This document shows, piece by piece, positions 33,947 to 42,928 of a stretch of DNA of 64,000 bases. Made by a program: the position numbers and the translations under genes. The DNA comes from Mesorhizobium sp. RMAD-H1 (GTDB lineage Bacteria > Pseudomonadota > Alphaproteobacteria > Rhizobiales > Rhizobiaceae): contig NZ_JACHWN010000012.1 of assembly GCF_014191375.1 (NCBI RefSeq), forward strand, positions 30,672-94,671. The letters are read 5' to 3'. The notes under the pieces were generated by a model. The model had not been told where the DNA came from. It saw nothing but the letters and a program-made list of their open reading frames with translations, and did no database searches. Each line of letters starts with the position of its first letter. Positions within the stretch are counted from its first letter, which is position 1.

Positions 33947-34816
33947 TCAGGCCGAGGCCGCGGTCCTGGCGGCGAAGTCGCGATAAGAACGCAAGGGACG
34001 TCCCAGCATGGCCGTCAGGCGCTCGCGGTCGCCTTCTTTGGGCAACATGCCCTCCGTGAGGAAGCGTTCGCCCATCAGCCGCATATCGTAGGCCATCCAG
34101 CCCGGCATGAAGCTCCGCAGGGTCTGCTCGAAGCCGGCGGTGTCGTCGCCTGGATAGGCTACCGGGCGACCGAGCGCCTCGCTCCAGATTGCGGCGACGT
34201 CCGCACCGGTCAGCGTATCGGGACCCACGACGTTGATCCGCTCGAGTGGGAGAGGGGTTGCCGACTCCTCTCGGCGGATGAGCTCGATTGCTGCGACCTC
34301 CGCGATGTCGGATGTGTCGACCATTGCTAGGCCCCTACTGCCGATCGGTATGGGATAGATCCCGTGTTGCATTACCACGTCCTTGATCGTCAAGTCGTTG
34401 CCGATGAAGTAGGCAGGGCGCAGGATGGTGGCGTGCAGCCCCATCTGTTCGATCATTCGCTCCACGGCGAATTTTCCGGCGAAGTGCGGGACGTTGAGAT
34501 AGACATCGCTGTGGATCACCGAGAGATAGACGATCCCGTCGATGCCTGCATCCCGTGCGATGTTCAGTGCAATCAACGCCTGAGTGAACTCGTCGGCAAC
34601 CACACCGTTGAGCAGGAAGAGCGTCGAGACGCCGGAGAAGGCGCTGCGCAGGGAGTCCACGTCAAGCAGGTCTCCGTGCACCACGTCAACGCCATCCGGG
34701 AGCGCGGCCTTGGACGGATTTCGGACGAGCGCACGCACATTGGCGCCGCGGGCGGCAAGCTGTTCGATCACCTGGCGGCCAACCGTTCCGGTTGCGCCAG
34801 TAACGAGGATTGTCAT
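33947..34816 (-). CDS. NmrA-like NAD(P)H-binding reductase
   Basis: The 289-residue atypical SDR has MTILVTGATGTVGRQVIEQLAARGANVRALVR (GxxGxxG cofactor loop) and YLSVIHSDVY, RPAYFIGN and the SDR_a5-type C-terminus. ATG 34816 follows a GGAGT site; a longer start at 34867 would run into the LysR promoter. It is divergent from a LysR gene (34918), the classic pair for an inducible quinone/NADPH-sensing reductase. No substrate is known. Confidence 0.85.
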   Translation of the reverse strand: MTILVTGATGTVGRQVIEQLAARGANVRALVRNPSKAALPDGVDVVHGDLLDVDSLRSAFSGVSTLFLLNGVVADEFTQALIALNIARDAGIDGIVYLSVIHSDVYLNVPHFAGKFAVERMIEQMGLHATILRPAYFIGNDLTIKDVVMQHGIYPIPIGSRGLAMVDTSDIAEVAAIELIRREESATPLPLERINVVGPDTLTGADVAAIWSEALGRPVAYPGDDTAGFEQTLRSFMPGWMAYDMRLMGERFLTEGMLPKEGDRERLTAMLGRPLRSYRDFAARTAASA

Positions 34817-34917
34817 GAGGGTTACTCCTGTTGGTTTGGAAGACACCCTCAATCTAGTGATCCACATTAAGGTCGATAGACGCTATGTTTGGACGGTCCG
34901 TCTCACAGGTGGAACGA

Positions 34918-35811
34918 ATGGATCTTCTCGCGCTTTCTGATTTCAACCTCGTCGCCCGCCATGGTGGCTTCGGCAAAGCCGCTCGCGCATCGGGACGCCC
35001 GAAGGCGACATTGTCGCGCCGCGTGGCAGAGCTCGAAGCATCGCTTGATTTGCGCCTGTTCGAGCGTGGCGCGCGTTCGCTGAAGCTGACGGAGGAGGGC
35101 AGGGCGCTCTTTCAGAGGACGGGTGCGTTGCTGACAGAACTCGACGAGGCGGCGGCTGCGATCGCCGCGGGTGGCAGCACGCCGCGCGGCAGACTGCGGA
35201 TCAGCGCGCCCTTGTTGTTCTCGCAGATGGCGATGGGCAAGCTGGCCGCCGAATTTGCGCTGAAACACCCGCAGGTACAGCTTGACGTCACGACGGAGGA
35301 TCGGGCCGTCGACATGATCGAGGAGGGGTACGATCTCGTCATCCGCGTCAACCCCAATCCCGATGAGAGTCTGGTCGGTCGGGCCTTTCTTCGCGACCGG
35401 CTTGTGATTGTCGCAAGCCCTCGGCTGCCTCGGCCGCAGGAGGGGGAAGTCGTTCCTGCGGTTGTTCGTGGCGGGAGAGAGTCGTCCGGAATCTGGCGGA
35501 TCACCACGCCTGGTGGAACGTCGCAAATCTCTATGGAACCGGCCCTTCGTCTGTCATCACTCCTGATGATCCGCGACGCAGTGCGATTGGGCGTGGGCGC
35601 CGCCCGTCTGCCGATCTCGCTTGTCAGTCACGACTTGATTGCCGGGACACTTGTCTGCTGGGGAGATGTCGAAGGGTCGGACATCTCTCTTTGGGCGCTC
35701 TATCCGTCGCGGCGGCTGCTCAATGCGCGTGTCTCTGCATTCCTCGATCATTTGAAGACGGCATTCCCGACGGGCGATCCGGAAGAACTGGCGGCATACG
35801 TCGTGTGTTGA
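34918..35811 (+). CDS. LysR-family regulator, divergent from the NmrA-like gene
   Basis: The 297-residue protein has an N-terminal HTH (MDLLALSDFNLVARHGGFGKAARASGRPKATLSRRVAELEASL) and a substrate domain. The ATG at 34918 is preferred over 34885 because the conserved HTH begins there. It shares a 101-base divergent promoter region with the NmrA-like gene (34816). The DLVIRVNPNPDESLVGR stretch places it in the CrgA-like/LysR subgroup that controls neighbouring reductases. Confidence 0.87.
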   Translation: MDLLALSDFNLVARHGGFGKAARASGRPKATLSRRVAELEASLDLRLFERGARSLKLTEEGRALFQRTGALLTELDEAAAAIAAGGSTPRGRLRISAPLLFSQMAMGKLAAEFALKHPQVQLDVTTEDRAVDMIEEGYDLVIRVNPNPDESLVGRAFLRDRLVIVASPRLPRPQEGEVVPAVVRGGRESSGIWRITTPGGTSQISMEPALRLSSLLMIRDAVRLGVGAARLPISLVSHDLIAGTLVCWGDVEGSDISLWALYPSRRLLNARVSAFLDHLKTAFPTGDPEELAAYVVC

Positions 35812-36459
35812 GGTGGCGTGACATCGGATCGTTACCATCAGTGTACTGCTCTGGAAGCCGTTTCCCGGAACGCAAGTTCAAGCCCTTTCATGCTGCACGG
35901 GGCAGAGTCGCGACTTACGATCATGCCGTCCGGCAGCGTCAGATCTCGTTTTCCGTGGCGAGCGATCAAGGATATCATACTTGTCCTCCAGCTTTGGGAA
36001 CTGACCGGCTGGAGGGAGAGCGCCAGATATTTTCGTTTTGGGGTCGATAGAAGACCGGCAGCGTCTGGCGTCCAGAGTGCGACAGCCGACATTCAAACTG
36101 TTACGACCACAGTCTTTGATCGATCCGGTTGGGGACGTTCCTCTACTTCAGCAAATCGCCGCTTCGACTCAAATCGGACGAGTTCCCACCGTCTGACAGG
36201 AAGGACGGCAATAGGAACTCGCGGGATCTGATTGCTATTCACGATCGAAGCGCGTCTCCCACGACTTCCTTGTCTTATGCGTAGGACGTAGGAGACGCCG
36301 CCATAATGTCCTCCTCTTGGCTCTCCTTTCTCGGCAGCCCCACAAGGGTGAGTGGCGCCTTCATGGTAGGCAAGAAAAGCTAGGAGATGTTGAGACGAAC
36401 CGAACGAGCCCGGTGAAGTCTACTGACAGTGAAATCACTGCATCATGGCCTTCTTGCAA
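35812..36459. other. Intergenic stretch holding a dispersed repeat, no gene
   Basis: No reading frame here has a credible start or composition. 36045-36213 is similar to 51308-51471 and is listed separately as a repeat. The stretch from 35890 to 36045 has a low-complexity Arg/Ser-rich translation like the repeat itself and may belong to the same element. 36220-36459 shows nothing. Confidence 0.55.
36045..36213 (+). repeat. Dispersed intergenic repeat, copy A
   Basis: The block beginning TCGATAGAAGACCGGCAGCG and ending near GTCTGACAGGAAGGAC is repeated at 51308-51471 in the same orientation. Long shared runs include GCAGCGTCTGGCGTCCAGA, CAGCCGACATTC and CTTCAGCAAATCGCCGCTT. Both copies lie in gene-free regions. 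A 160-170-base rhizobial intergenic repeat is the simplest reading. It has no coding potential. Confidence 0.7.
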
Positions 36460-37620
36460 TCAGAAGACTTGCGCGACGGATTGGCCGAGCGCCATGGCGC
36501 CAGCATAACGCGCCTGAGGACCGCTCTGGAGCGGATGGAAGCGAGCCCCTTGAATGTCCCGGAAGCGTCGCTCCAGGCCGTTTCGACGATAAAATCCAGC
36601 TCCGCCAGCCAATTCGAGCGCGAGCTCGACCGTTCGGATCGCATTTTCGGCAACTAACGAGCGGCCTATCATCACCTCGTTTACAGTGTCTGCCGAGGGC
36701 ACGTTCAGTTCTGCCGTTTCAACCATCCACCGATGAGCAAGGCGAGCGGCGCGCAGCGACGTATCCATTTGCCCTGCGAGGTCGAAGCTATGATTGGTCA
36801 GGGCTTTGCCCTTTGCTAATTCTATCGCAAGATCGCGAGCGCTTTCCGCTACACCGAGATAGACGGCGTAGATGAGTGGAAACGCTATTGTTGCGATGAT
36901 CTGAAATACCGGGTGCCACTCGCCGGCCTTGCGGGAGAAAGCCACTGCGGCGTCGGGAACGAACAGGTTTTCGATCACCACATCATGGGAGCCGGTACCG
37001 CGCATGCCGAGGGCCTGCCAGGTCTCCTGAATGGTGACTTCGGCTGCCTTCATTGGTGCGCTGAAGTGGATCACTGTCGGGCCGGCATCGGAATCTTCAC
37101 AGATGGCGCCTGTCATCAACAGGTCGCCAGCAGGCGCGCCTGAACTAAACACCTTGCGCGCACTGATACGATAGCCACCCTCAACTCTGGTGGCCCTCCC
37201 TGATCCACCGATCCAGTCGGATCCGCCGCTCGATAGGAGAATGATCCTCTCTGTCGCGACCCGCTTCAGTAACGGCTCGACAGTTGCGACCTGCTGATAG
37301 CGCCATCGCCATGCAGGAACCGCTACCTGATGGGTATGCATCGAAAAGGCCAGCGCGGTTGATCCGCACGCGTGGGCCATGATGCGCAGCATATCTGCAA
37401 GTTGCGCCACAGTCGCTCCTGCTCCGCCGAGTTCCTTGGGGACCCCAGCCTCGGCCAGGCCCGCCTTTTTCAACAGTGCGTAGTTGTCAGCGACGAAGGT
37501 GTCGCTCTCGTCGATGGTTGCTGCCCGTTCTGACAATATGGGGGTGATCTCCAGAACTGCATTAGTCATACTAAATGCGATCGACCCTGCGGCTATCGGC
37601 TCTGCGACTGTGTTGCTCAT
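36460..37620 (-). CDS. Acyl-CoA-dehydrogenase-family flavoenzyme
   Basis: The 386-residue protein has the acyl-CoA dehydrogenase fold: KELGGAGATVAQLADMLRIMAHACGSTALAFSMHTH, WQALGMRGTGSHDVVIENLFVPD and a C-terminal helical domain ending near RYAGAMALGQSVAQVF. The details fit monooxygenase-like relatives (SfnB/DszC type) more than fatty-acid oxidation; the catalytic Glu of true dehydrogenases is not obvious. ATG 37620 is taken instead of 37635 because it has the better site. It is divergent from the HxlR regulator at 37773. Confidence 0.8.
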   Translation of the reverse strand: MSNTVAEPIAAGSIAFSMTNAVLEITPILSERAATIDESDTFVADNYALLKKAGLAEAGVPKELGGAGATVAQLADMLRIMAHACGSTALAFSMHTHQVAVPAWRWRYQQVATVEPLLKRVATERIILLSSGGSDWIGGSGRATRVEGGYRISARKVFSSGAPAGDLLMTGAICEDSDAGPTVIHFSAPMKAAEVTIQETWQALGMRGTGSHDVVIENLFVPDAAVAFSRKAGEWHPVFQIIATIAFPLIYAVYLGVAESARDLAIELAKGKALTNHSFDLAGQMDTSLRAARLAHRWMVETAELNVPSADTVNEVMIGRSLVAENAIRTVELALELAGGAGFYRRNGLERRFRDIQGARFHPLQSGPQARYAGAMALGQSVAQVF

Positions 37621-37772
37621 AGTATTCTCCTCCACAATGAGCTTGATGAGGAGGACAGAATTTACTTGGCTGTTCCGGTGGTCCAGTTCAGGAAATGTAC
37701 TGCCTCCAGCACGCTGTCAAAACCGGCGATTCTGCGCTATGTTGAGAAATCAGTCGTGGGAAGGAGGTCTTC

Positions 37773-38465
37773 ATGGAAGACCGAGGCGGATATGGTCAGT
37801 TCTGCCCCGTTTCTATGGCATCAGAAATAGTTTGTTCGCGCTGGACAACCCTCGTTGTCCGCGAACTGCTATGTGGAACGACGCGCTTTAATGAACTGCG
37901 CCGCGGTGTGCCGCGCATGTCGCCAGCACTGCTTTCAAAACGGCTGAAGGAATTGGAGCGCGCGGGGATCGTGCGGACAGTTCGCAATGCGAGTGGCATC
38001 ACGGAATATCACCTGTCTGAGGCGGGCGAGGATCTGCGGCCCATCATCCTCGGCCTCGGATTCTGGGGGCAGCGGTGGGTAGAATCCCAGCTCTCGCTGA
38101 AGAATCTCGATCCCTCGCTGCTGATGTGGGACATGCGCCGTAATCTCAATCCGGAGCCGTTGCCGCCAAAGCGGTGCACAATTCAGTTCCAATACCCCGA
38201 ATTGCCGCGCGCCAAACAAAATTGGTGGCTTGTCGTCGATTCAGGCACGGTTGATTTGTGCGGATTTGACCCCGGCTTTGAGATTGACCTTCTCATCAGG
38301 ACGTCGCTTCGTACCATGACCGCCATATGGATGGGCTTGACGGTGGTGCGGAGGGAAATTGAGGGTGGAAATCTCGAACTCGATGGCGATCCGAAAATCG
38401 CCAGAGCGATACAGCACTGGCTCGGCTTGAGCATGTTTGCGCATGAGCCGCGTCGGGTATCGTGA
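37773..38465 (+). CDS. HxlR-family regulator with a C-terminal sterol-carrier-like domain
   Basis: The 230-residue product starts with a winged HxlR helix-turn-helix (residues about 10-95; CPVSMASEIVCSRWTTLVVRELLCGTTRFNELRRGVPRMSPALLSKRLKELERAGIV). The remainder (about 110-225) has a SCP2-like look. A cysteine near the N-terminus (FCPVSMA) is the kind that senses electrophiles in HxlR/YodB proteins. It lies 152 bases from the divergent flavoenzyme gene and is likely its regulator. Confidence 0.85.
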   Translation: MEDRGGYGQFCPVSMASEIVCSRWTTLVVRELLCGTTRFNELRRGVPRMSPALLSKRLKELERAGIVRTVRNASGITEYHLSEAGEDLRPIILGLGFWGQRWVESQLSLKNLDPSLLMWDMRRNLNPEPLPPKRCTIQFQYPELPRAKQNWWLVVDSGTVDLCGFDPGFEIDLLIRTSLRTMTAIWMGLTVVRREIEGGNLELDGDPKIARAIQHWLGLSMFAHEPRRVS

Positions 38466-38658
38466 AATCCGGTGACAGCAATTCCAAATTGGCGATCAGG
38501 TGGGCGACGTACACAGCTCATAAATAGCTAGGAGTTTGTCGAGATGGGGAAGTGGACACCCCCTATCCGCCCAAATCGTTCTACCTCTGTCTTGCAACCG
38601 TCACGAGCATTTTGTAATCTCCATTGCGCCACCGCGGGTTGCCGCTGAACAGGTGGTA

Positions 38659-38705
38659 ACCGGCCCCACATGTTCCGCTAACATCATGTGAGGCCGGTTT
38701 TTATT
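38659..38705 (+). terminator. Strong intrinsic terminator
   Basis: A 14-base stem ACCGGCCCCACATG / CATGTGAGGCCGGT (one mismatch) with a 12-base loop is followed directly by TTTTTAT. It is the clearest intrinsic terminator in the window. It stands almost 200 bases after the HxlR gene and just before the cytochrome c remnant. The gene that originally used it may have been lost. Confidence 0.75.
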
Positions 38706-38761
38706 TCCGCCGCAGTTTGAGCCACCGCGCCAACTGCTGATCGTGCTGCAGGGCAGTCCGT

Positions 38762-38911
38762 TCTCTGGTCTTCGACGACTGGCGCGGGTGTCAGGTCGGT
38801 GAGATGCTGACCGACGAGCAGGTTGCGGCGGTGGTCAACTATATCCGCACCCAGTTCGGCAATAATTATAAAGATGCTGCCGCGGCTGAAGATGTAAAAG
38901 ACGCTCGCTGA
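38762..38911 (+). pseudogene. C-terminal remnant of a cytochrome c gene
   Basis: Fifty codons read SLVFDDWRGCQVGEMLTDEQ, then VAAVVNYIRTQFGNNYKD and stop. LTDEQVAAVVNYIRTxFGNNY is the C-terminal helix of many class-I cytochrome c subunits of membrane dehydrogenases. No heme-binding CXXCH is present upstream; the code before 38762 is broken. It is a relic of a respiratory dehydrogenase subunit. Confidence 0.65.
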
Positions 38912-39398
38912 GCTGACCGATGAGCCGGTCGCCGACTGTGCCCGCGATGACAGGCTCAGGAGGTAAGTTGATGGAAGGCATACAGGTCTCGTCCTGATGA
39001 GCACATAGAAGTTCTCGGAATGCGCAGCGCGGCGGCAGGCACGAACAGGCAGCGACCTGCGAGCGACAGTGCACGAGACGCGCTGAGCCCGGATGCCAAG
39101 TCACGCCGAGATGACGTTGTTACTGCCGCTCGAAAGTCGCGGGGAAGGCACAGGCTTTTCGGGCAGATCTCCAACCGACTTGTTCACTCCGATCGCGTGA
39201 TCCTGGATGAACGCGACTACAGCCTAAAGATACTGGTCGTGAAGGATGAAGAGGGGGAGCAATCATACTTCCTTTGATCGACGGTCCTCGTGCATCCGAG
39301 CTTGAGGCGTGCCACCGAACGCTTCCGGATACGGTTCTGCATTGTTGATATGGCATTCCCCACTTGATCAATCGAATTTGTCGCATTCAAAACCGGCC
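38912..39398. other. Gene-free stretch
   Basis: Several short frames on both strands have no family resemblance. The frame at 39020-39277 ends SDRVILDERDYSLKILVVKD but lacks a credible start. I see nothing I can name. Confidence 0.45.
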
Positions 39399-41192
39399 TC
39401 AGCTCAAGGTGACCCTTCTGATCTTGCTCGCGCTAATCGTACGGTCGCGGCCCTCCGATTTGGCCTTCAGCAGCGCAGCATCAGCGCGCGTAACGAGCGT
39501 ATCCACCGATCCCCCGTCGGGGGAGGCGGCAACACCAAGTGATACCGAGACTGTACCCAGGAGGCGGCCGGCATGAGAGAGCGCAGCGCTGCTGATCTTG
39601 TGGCGCAACATCTCGGCCAATTCGACGCCTTCTGGCTCGCTAAGGCCGGGCAGCAACACAGTGAACTCCTCGCCACCAAAACGGTAGGGCTTACCGACCG
39701 GCTCCACTGATTGGCGTAGGATCTGCCCGACATATTGCATGACCATGTCTCCAGCGTCGTGGCCGAATTCATCATTAAAACGCTTGAAGTGGTCAATATC
39801 GAGCATCAGACACACGAGCGGCTCGTCGGCATGCCCCTGAGCGCGCTGTTGCAGCGTTTCATCCAGGTAACGGCGATTGAAAAGACCAGTAAGCGGATCA
39901 CGAATGGCAAGGGCAGTCAACTTTTCGCGCATTTGAAGATTTGCAATGGCCAAGCCAAGATTTTCTGCGATCAGCTCAAGATAAAGCCTTGAACGATGCA
40001 AATCGAGGGCTTCTCCCCCACGCTCTTCCAAATAGAGAAGTCCGATCATTTCTCCCTGGGCTGTCAGGGGAACGCACAAGGCCGTCACTCCTGTACCTGC
40101 TAGATGGTGGCATGGCACGTCGTGATCGTTCTTCCGGCTCATATGGGGATGACCACGACGCAATCCCCAGCAAAAGTCAGCAGGAAATGCCGCTGCGGAG
40201 TGTTGAGGCTCCAGCCATAGCCCGGCACGCGTCAGCGATGTTTTGCTTTCATTGAGCACATATAGACTGCCAGCGATGTCTGGAAAGATCTCAGGAGCAA
40301 AGCGCACGACAACACCCGTAAGTTCCTCCTGGCTCTGGCACGCCTGAATCCGATGCATCATCTGTAGGATGAGGTCCTTGGTGTGCTGATCCACCCTTCT
40401 TTCAGCATCGAGGCGTTCCCGCTCAATGCCGTTTGCCCGAAATATTTCGATAGCCTGATTCATCTCGCCGATTTCGTCACGACGTCTGTCAATGGGGACT
40501 TCGACCGTATAGTCCTGCTTCGCCAGCCTTCCGACGATGCCGCTCATGCGCATGAGGGGCATCGCGACCCGCCGCCTCAAGATGAAATAGAGCACGGCGA
40601 GGAACAGCCCGCCCGTCAGTCCCAGCATGATCTTGGCGACGAGGCTCCACCAGTCGCTGCGCGACCGCGCTGCTTCGAGTATAGAACCGGTTCGCGCTGC
40701 CGTCAGATCGCGGAAATGAGCGACCGAGCTTAAAAGCGCCTTCTGAAGCCTTTCGTGTTCCGAACCGAAGACCAAGTCTTGCGCCGCACTCTTGTCTCCG
40801 CCTTGGTAAGCCTTGATGGCAGCAATTTCAATCTTGTCCAGTTCCTCGGAATCTTTTTCGATTTCGCTCAGTGCGGCAGTTTCGGCAGAAGAAAGGTTCC
40901 GAGATGCGAGCTTGGTTGCGGCAGCCTCCAGGCGTCGCTCCGATTCCTCATCAGCATGAAACGCTTGCAGGTGACGGTCTTCGCCGCGCATCACGTAGAG
41001 CCTGGCGTCATCGCTACGTATCTCGGATCCCAGAGCGAGCTCCTCTGCCAGAGTTTCCAGCGCCAGGTGCTCCTCCACGGCTCTTCGTTCCTCGACCGCG
41101 CTGTGAGACGACATGATGAAGGAGGCTCCTGAAAGAGCCGTCAATGCCACGGTGATGCCATAGGCCCAGTTTGTGATGGTGCTTATTCTCAT
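39399..41192 (-). CDS. Membrane-bound diguanylate cyclase (HAMP-GAF-GGDEF)
   Basis: The 597-residue protein has two membrane helices (about 8-30 and 184-210) flanking a helical periplasmic sensor domain (about 30-180), a HAMP linker (about 212-265), a GAF-like region (about 290-420) and a GGDEF domain (about 430-590). The active site is FGGEEF, so it should make cyclic-di-GMP. No RxxD inhibitory site is visible just before it, which suggests no product inhibition. ATG 41192 is preferred over 41249 because the first membrane helix then starts normally. It is a single gene. Confidence 0.85.
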   Translation of the reverse strand: MRISTITNWAYGITVALTALSGASFIMSSHSAVEERRAVEEHLALETLAEELALGSEIRSDDARLYVMRGEDRHLQAFHADEESERRLEAAATKLASRNLSSAETAALSEIEKDSEELDKIEIAAIKAYQGGDKSAAQDLVFGSEHERLQKALLSSVAHFRDLTAARTGSILEAARSRSDWWSLVAKIMLGLTGGLFLAVLYFILRRRVAMPLMRMSGIVGRLAKQDYTVEVPIDRRRDEIGEMNQAIEIFRANGIERERLDAERRVDQHTKDLILQMMHRIQACQSQEELTGVVVRFAPEIFPDIAGSLYVLNESKTSLTRAGLWLEPQHSAAAFPADFCWGLRRGHPHMSRKNDHDVPCHHLAGTGVTALCVPLTAQGEMIGLLYLEERGGEALDLHRSRLYLELIAENLGLAIANLQMREKLTALAIRDPLTGLFNRRYLDETLQQRAQGHADEPLVCLMLDIDHFKRFNDEFGHDAGDMVMQYVGQILRQSVEPVGKPYRFGGEEFTVLLPGLSEPEGVELAEMLRHKISSAALSHAGRLLGTVSVSLGVAASPDGGSVDTLVTRADAALLKAKSEGRDRTISASKIRRVTLS

Positions 41193-41548
41193 TCGGAAAG
41201 TCGCAAGCCGGCCTATTTCAAAATCAACGGTGAAGTTGCGGCTATACACTGATTTTTCCTAACCGGGGAAGGCCCGCGATTAGGATGCGCCCCATAGAGC
41301 CTGTTGCAGTAGATGACGGCCGTGACTACCCCATCCGCGGAGGGGAAGATCGCCGGTCGCCAACGCAGTGCATTCGATATGATCGTTGCTGCGGTTGCCG
41401 GCGCTAACGACGTCGTGGTGGCATCAGATCATTCAATCTGACGCAGAGGAGCCCTCTGACAACTCACACCTAAGTTTACATAAACGTCCAGAACTCGACT
41501 CCCGCGTGCAATTTTGCTTTGATCCGGTGGGCGCTTGGGGGAGCCAAC

Positions 41549-42169
41549 TTGTCGAAGGTAAAGAACTGGATCATTGGTGCGTTGGCGCTTGGCCTGATCG
41601 GTCAGTTTTTCGGTGATGACAAACCGGGAGCAGATCTACCTTCTGCTCCCCCTACAGCGGCATCTTCCCCCACACCGCAGCCTCCACAGACGCCTGTCGG
41701 CCTCATGCGGCTCCCATCCCCACGCGAACCAGATCCACCGGCCCCAGCGGCTATTCAGCATGCCTTTACCGGCAAATGGGTGTTCGTCACCAAACGCGTG
41801 AACATGCGGACAGAGCCTAACACATCATCGAATATAATCCGGCAAATCGAAGCCGGACAATCGGTAAAAGCCCTTAACCACCGCTCTGGTTGGTTCAGCG
41901 TATCCTACCAAAACCGGACTGGCTGGGTATATGGGGCGTTCATTTCCGAAGATCCGCCGCCCAGCAGGGCGCGAAGGGCGAAAGTCAGACCGGTGACACC
42001 TCCCGCTGTTGCGAGAATTGCACCTATCCGTCGGTCCGGCCAGCCCATACGCTCCCCTTACGTCGGCCGGTGCGACTGCCCTTATGACCTGATGCGCAAT
42101 GGCCGTTTATGCGGTGGCAGAAGTGCATACAGTCGTCCTGGTGGACGCGACCCGACCTGCTACTATTAA
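41549..42169 (+). CDS. SH3-domain envelope protein
   Basis: The 206-residue product has an N-terminal hydrophobic segment (IIGALALGLIGQFF), a Pro-rich linker (about 30-70), a bacterial SH3 domain (about 80-140; VTKRVNMRTEPNTSSNIIRQIEAGQSVKAL, GWFSVSYQNRTGWVYGAFI) and a Cys-rich C-terminus (GRCDCPYDLMRNGRLCGGRSAYSRPGG). The C-terminal motif recurs in rhizobial SH3 proteins. The start TTG 41549 with the site GGGGGAG is chosen; no ATG fits. It probably binds peptidoglycan or other envelope polymers. Confidence 0.75.
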   Translation: MSKVKNWIIGALALGLIGQFFGDDKPGADLPSAPPTAASSPTPQPPQTPVGLMRLPSPREPDPPAPAAIQHAFTGKWVFVTKRVNMRTEPNTSSNIIRQIEAGQSVKALNHRSGWFSVSYQNRTGWVYGAFISEDPPPSRARRAKVRPVTPPAVARIAPIRRSGQPIRSPYVGRCDCPYDLMRNGRLCGGRSAYSRPGGRDPTCYY

Positions 42170-42290
42170 GATAGATATTTTATTGGGCCAGCGCTGGTCT
42201 GATAATCAGGAAGGTGGCTGTCTCTCAGAGTGATGATGTTGAAACGGGTCCGATTATGTGGCCCCCAAGCATCAAGCCAGGGACAACCAT

Positions 42291-42764
42291 GGACTATTGT
42301 GCTGGAATTGATGTGTCGCTGGAACTGAGCAATCTTTGTGGGGTCCATTCATCAGGCAAGATCGTGCATGAAACAAAGGTAGCGAGCGAGCAAGAGGGCT
42401 GTTGCAGCATTTTGCCGTTCTGGGCCGCCGATGGTCAGGGTCGGACTTGAGGCAGGGCCACTGTCTCAGTGGCTGCGTGAAGGCTTGGCCGAAGCCGGCC
42501 TTGACGTGGTGTTGCTAGAGACGCCGCATGGGCTGGTATCGCTCCGTGCATGTCAAGTCGGCTGATGCCCAGGAGGTGGGGGCACTTCTGGTCGGACGCA
42601 AGTTATTGCAGGCCAAGCTGCTCGACGTGGAGCTCAGCATCCGCGGAATCTTGTGTGGTTACCGACTCAAGGTTGGCGATGTAAGTCGAGGGCGATTCGT
42701 GGCACGCATTCGCAAACTCATCGAAGCCCATGACATGCTTGAGACGGAAGCTGCTGGGGTCTGA
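42291..42764 (+). mobile_element. IS110-family transposase remnant
   Basis: Starting at ATG 42291 the code reads MDYCAGIDVSLELSNLCGVH, then in shifted frames VGLEAGPLSQWLREGLAEAG and VHVKSADAQEVGALLVGRKLLQAKLLDVE, then LSIRGILCGYRLKVGDVSRGRF. These are the DEDD-type N-terminal and middle parts of IS110/IS1111 transposases. At least two frameshifts are present. The C-terminal part is unclear; SIPGIGA at 42782 onward may be its trace. It is inactive. No terminal inverted repeats were identified. Confidence 0.75.
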
Positions 42765-42928
42765 GGCCTCCGGGCATCCTGTTGCTCAGTATTCCAGGAA
42801 TCGGTGCTCGTAAGACTGATGCACTCCCACTGGGGAGACTTATTTCAGTAGCCTGTCTGGAATATTCCCTCGCAGGATTCGGAACTTTCTCATGGTGGGA
42901 ATCTTCCACCCGCCCATGGCAATCCGGC

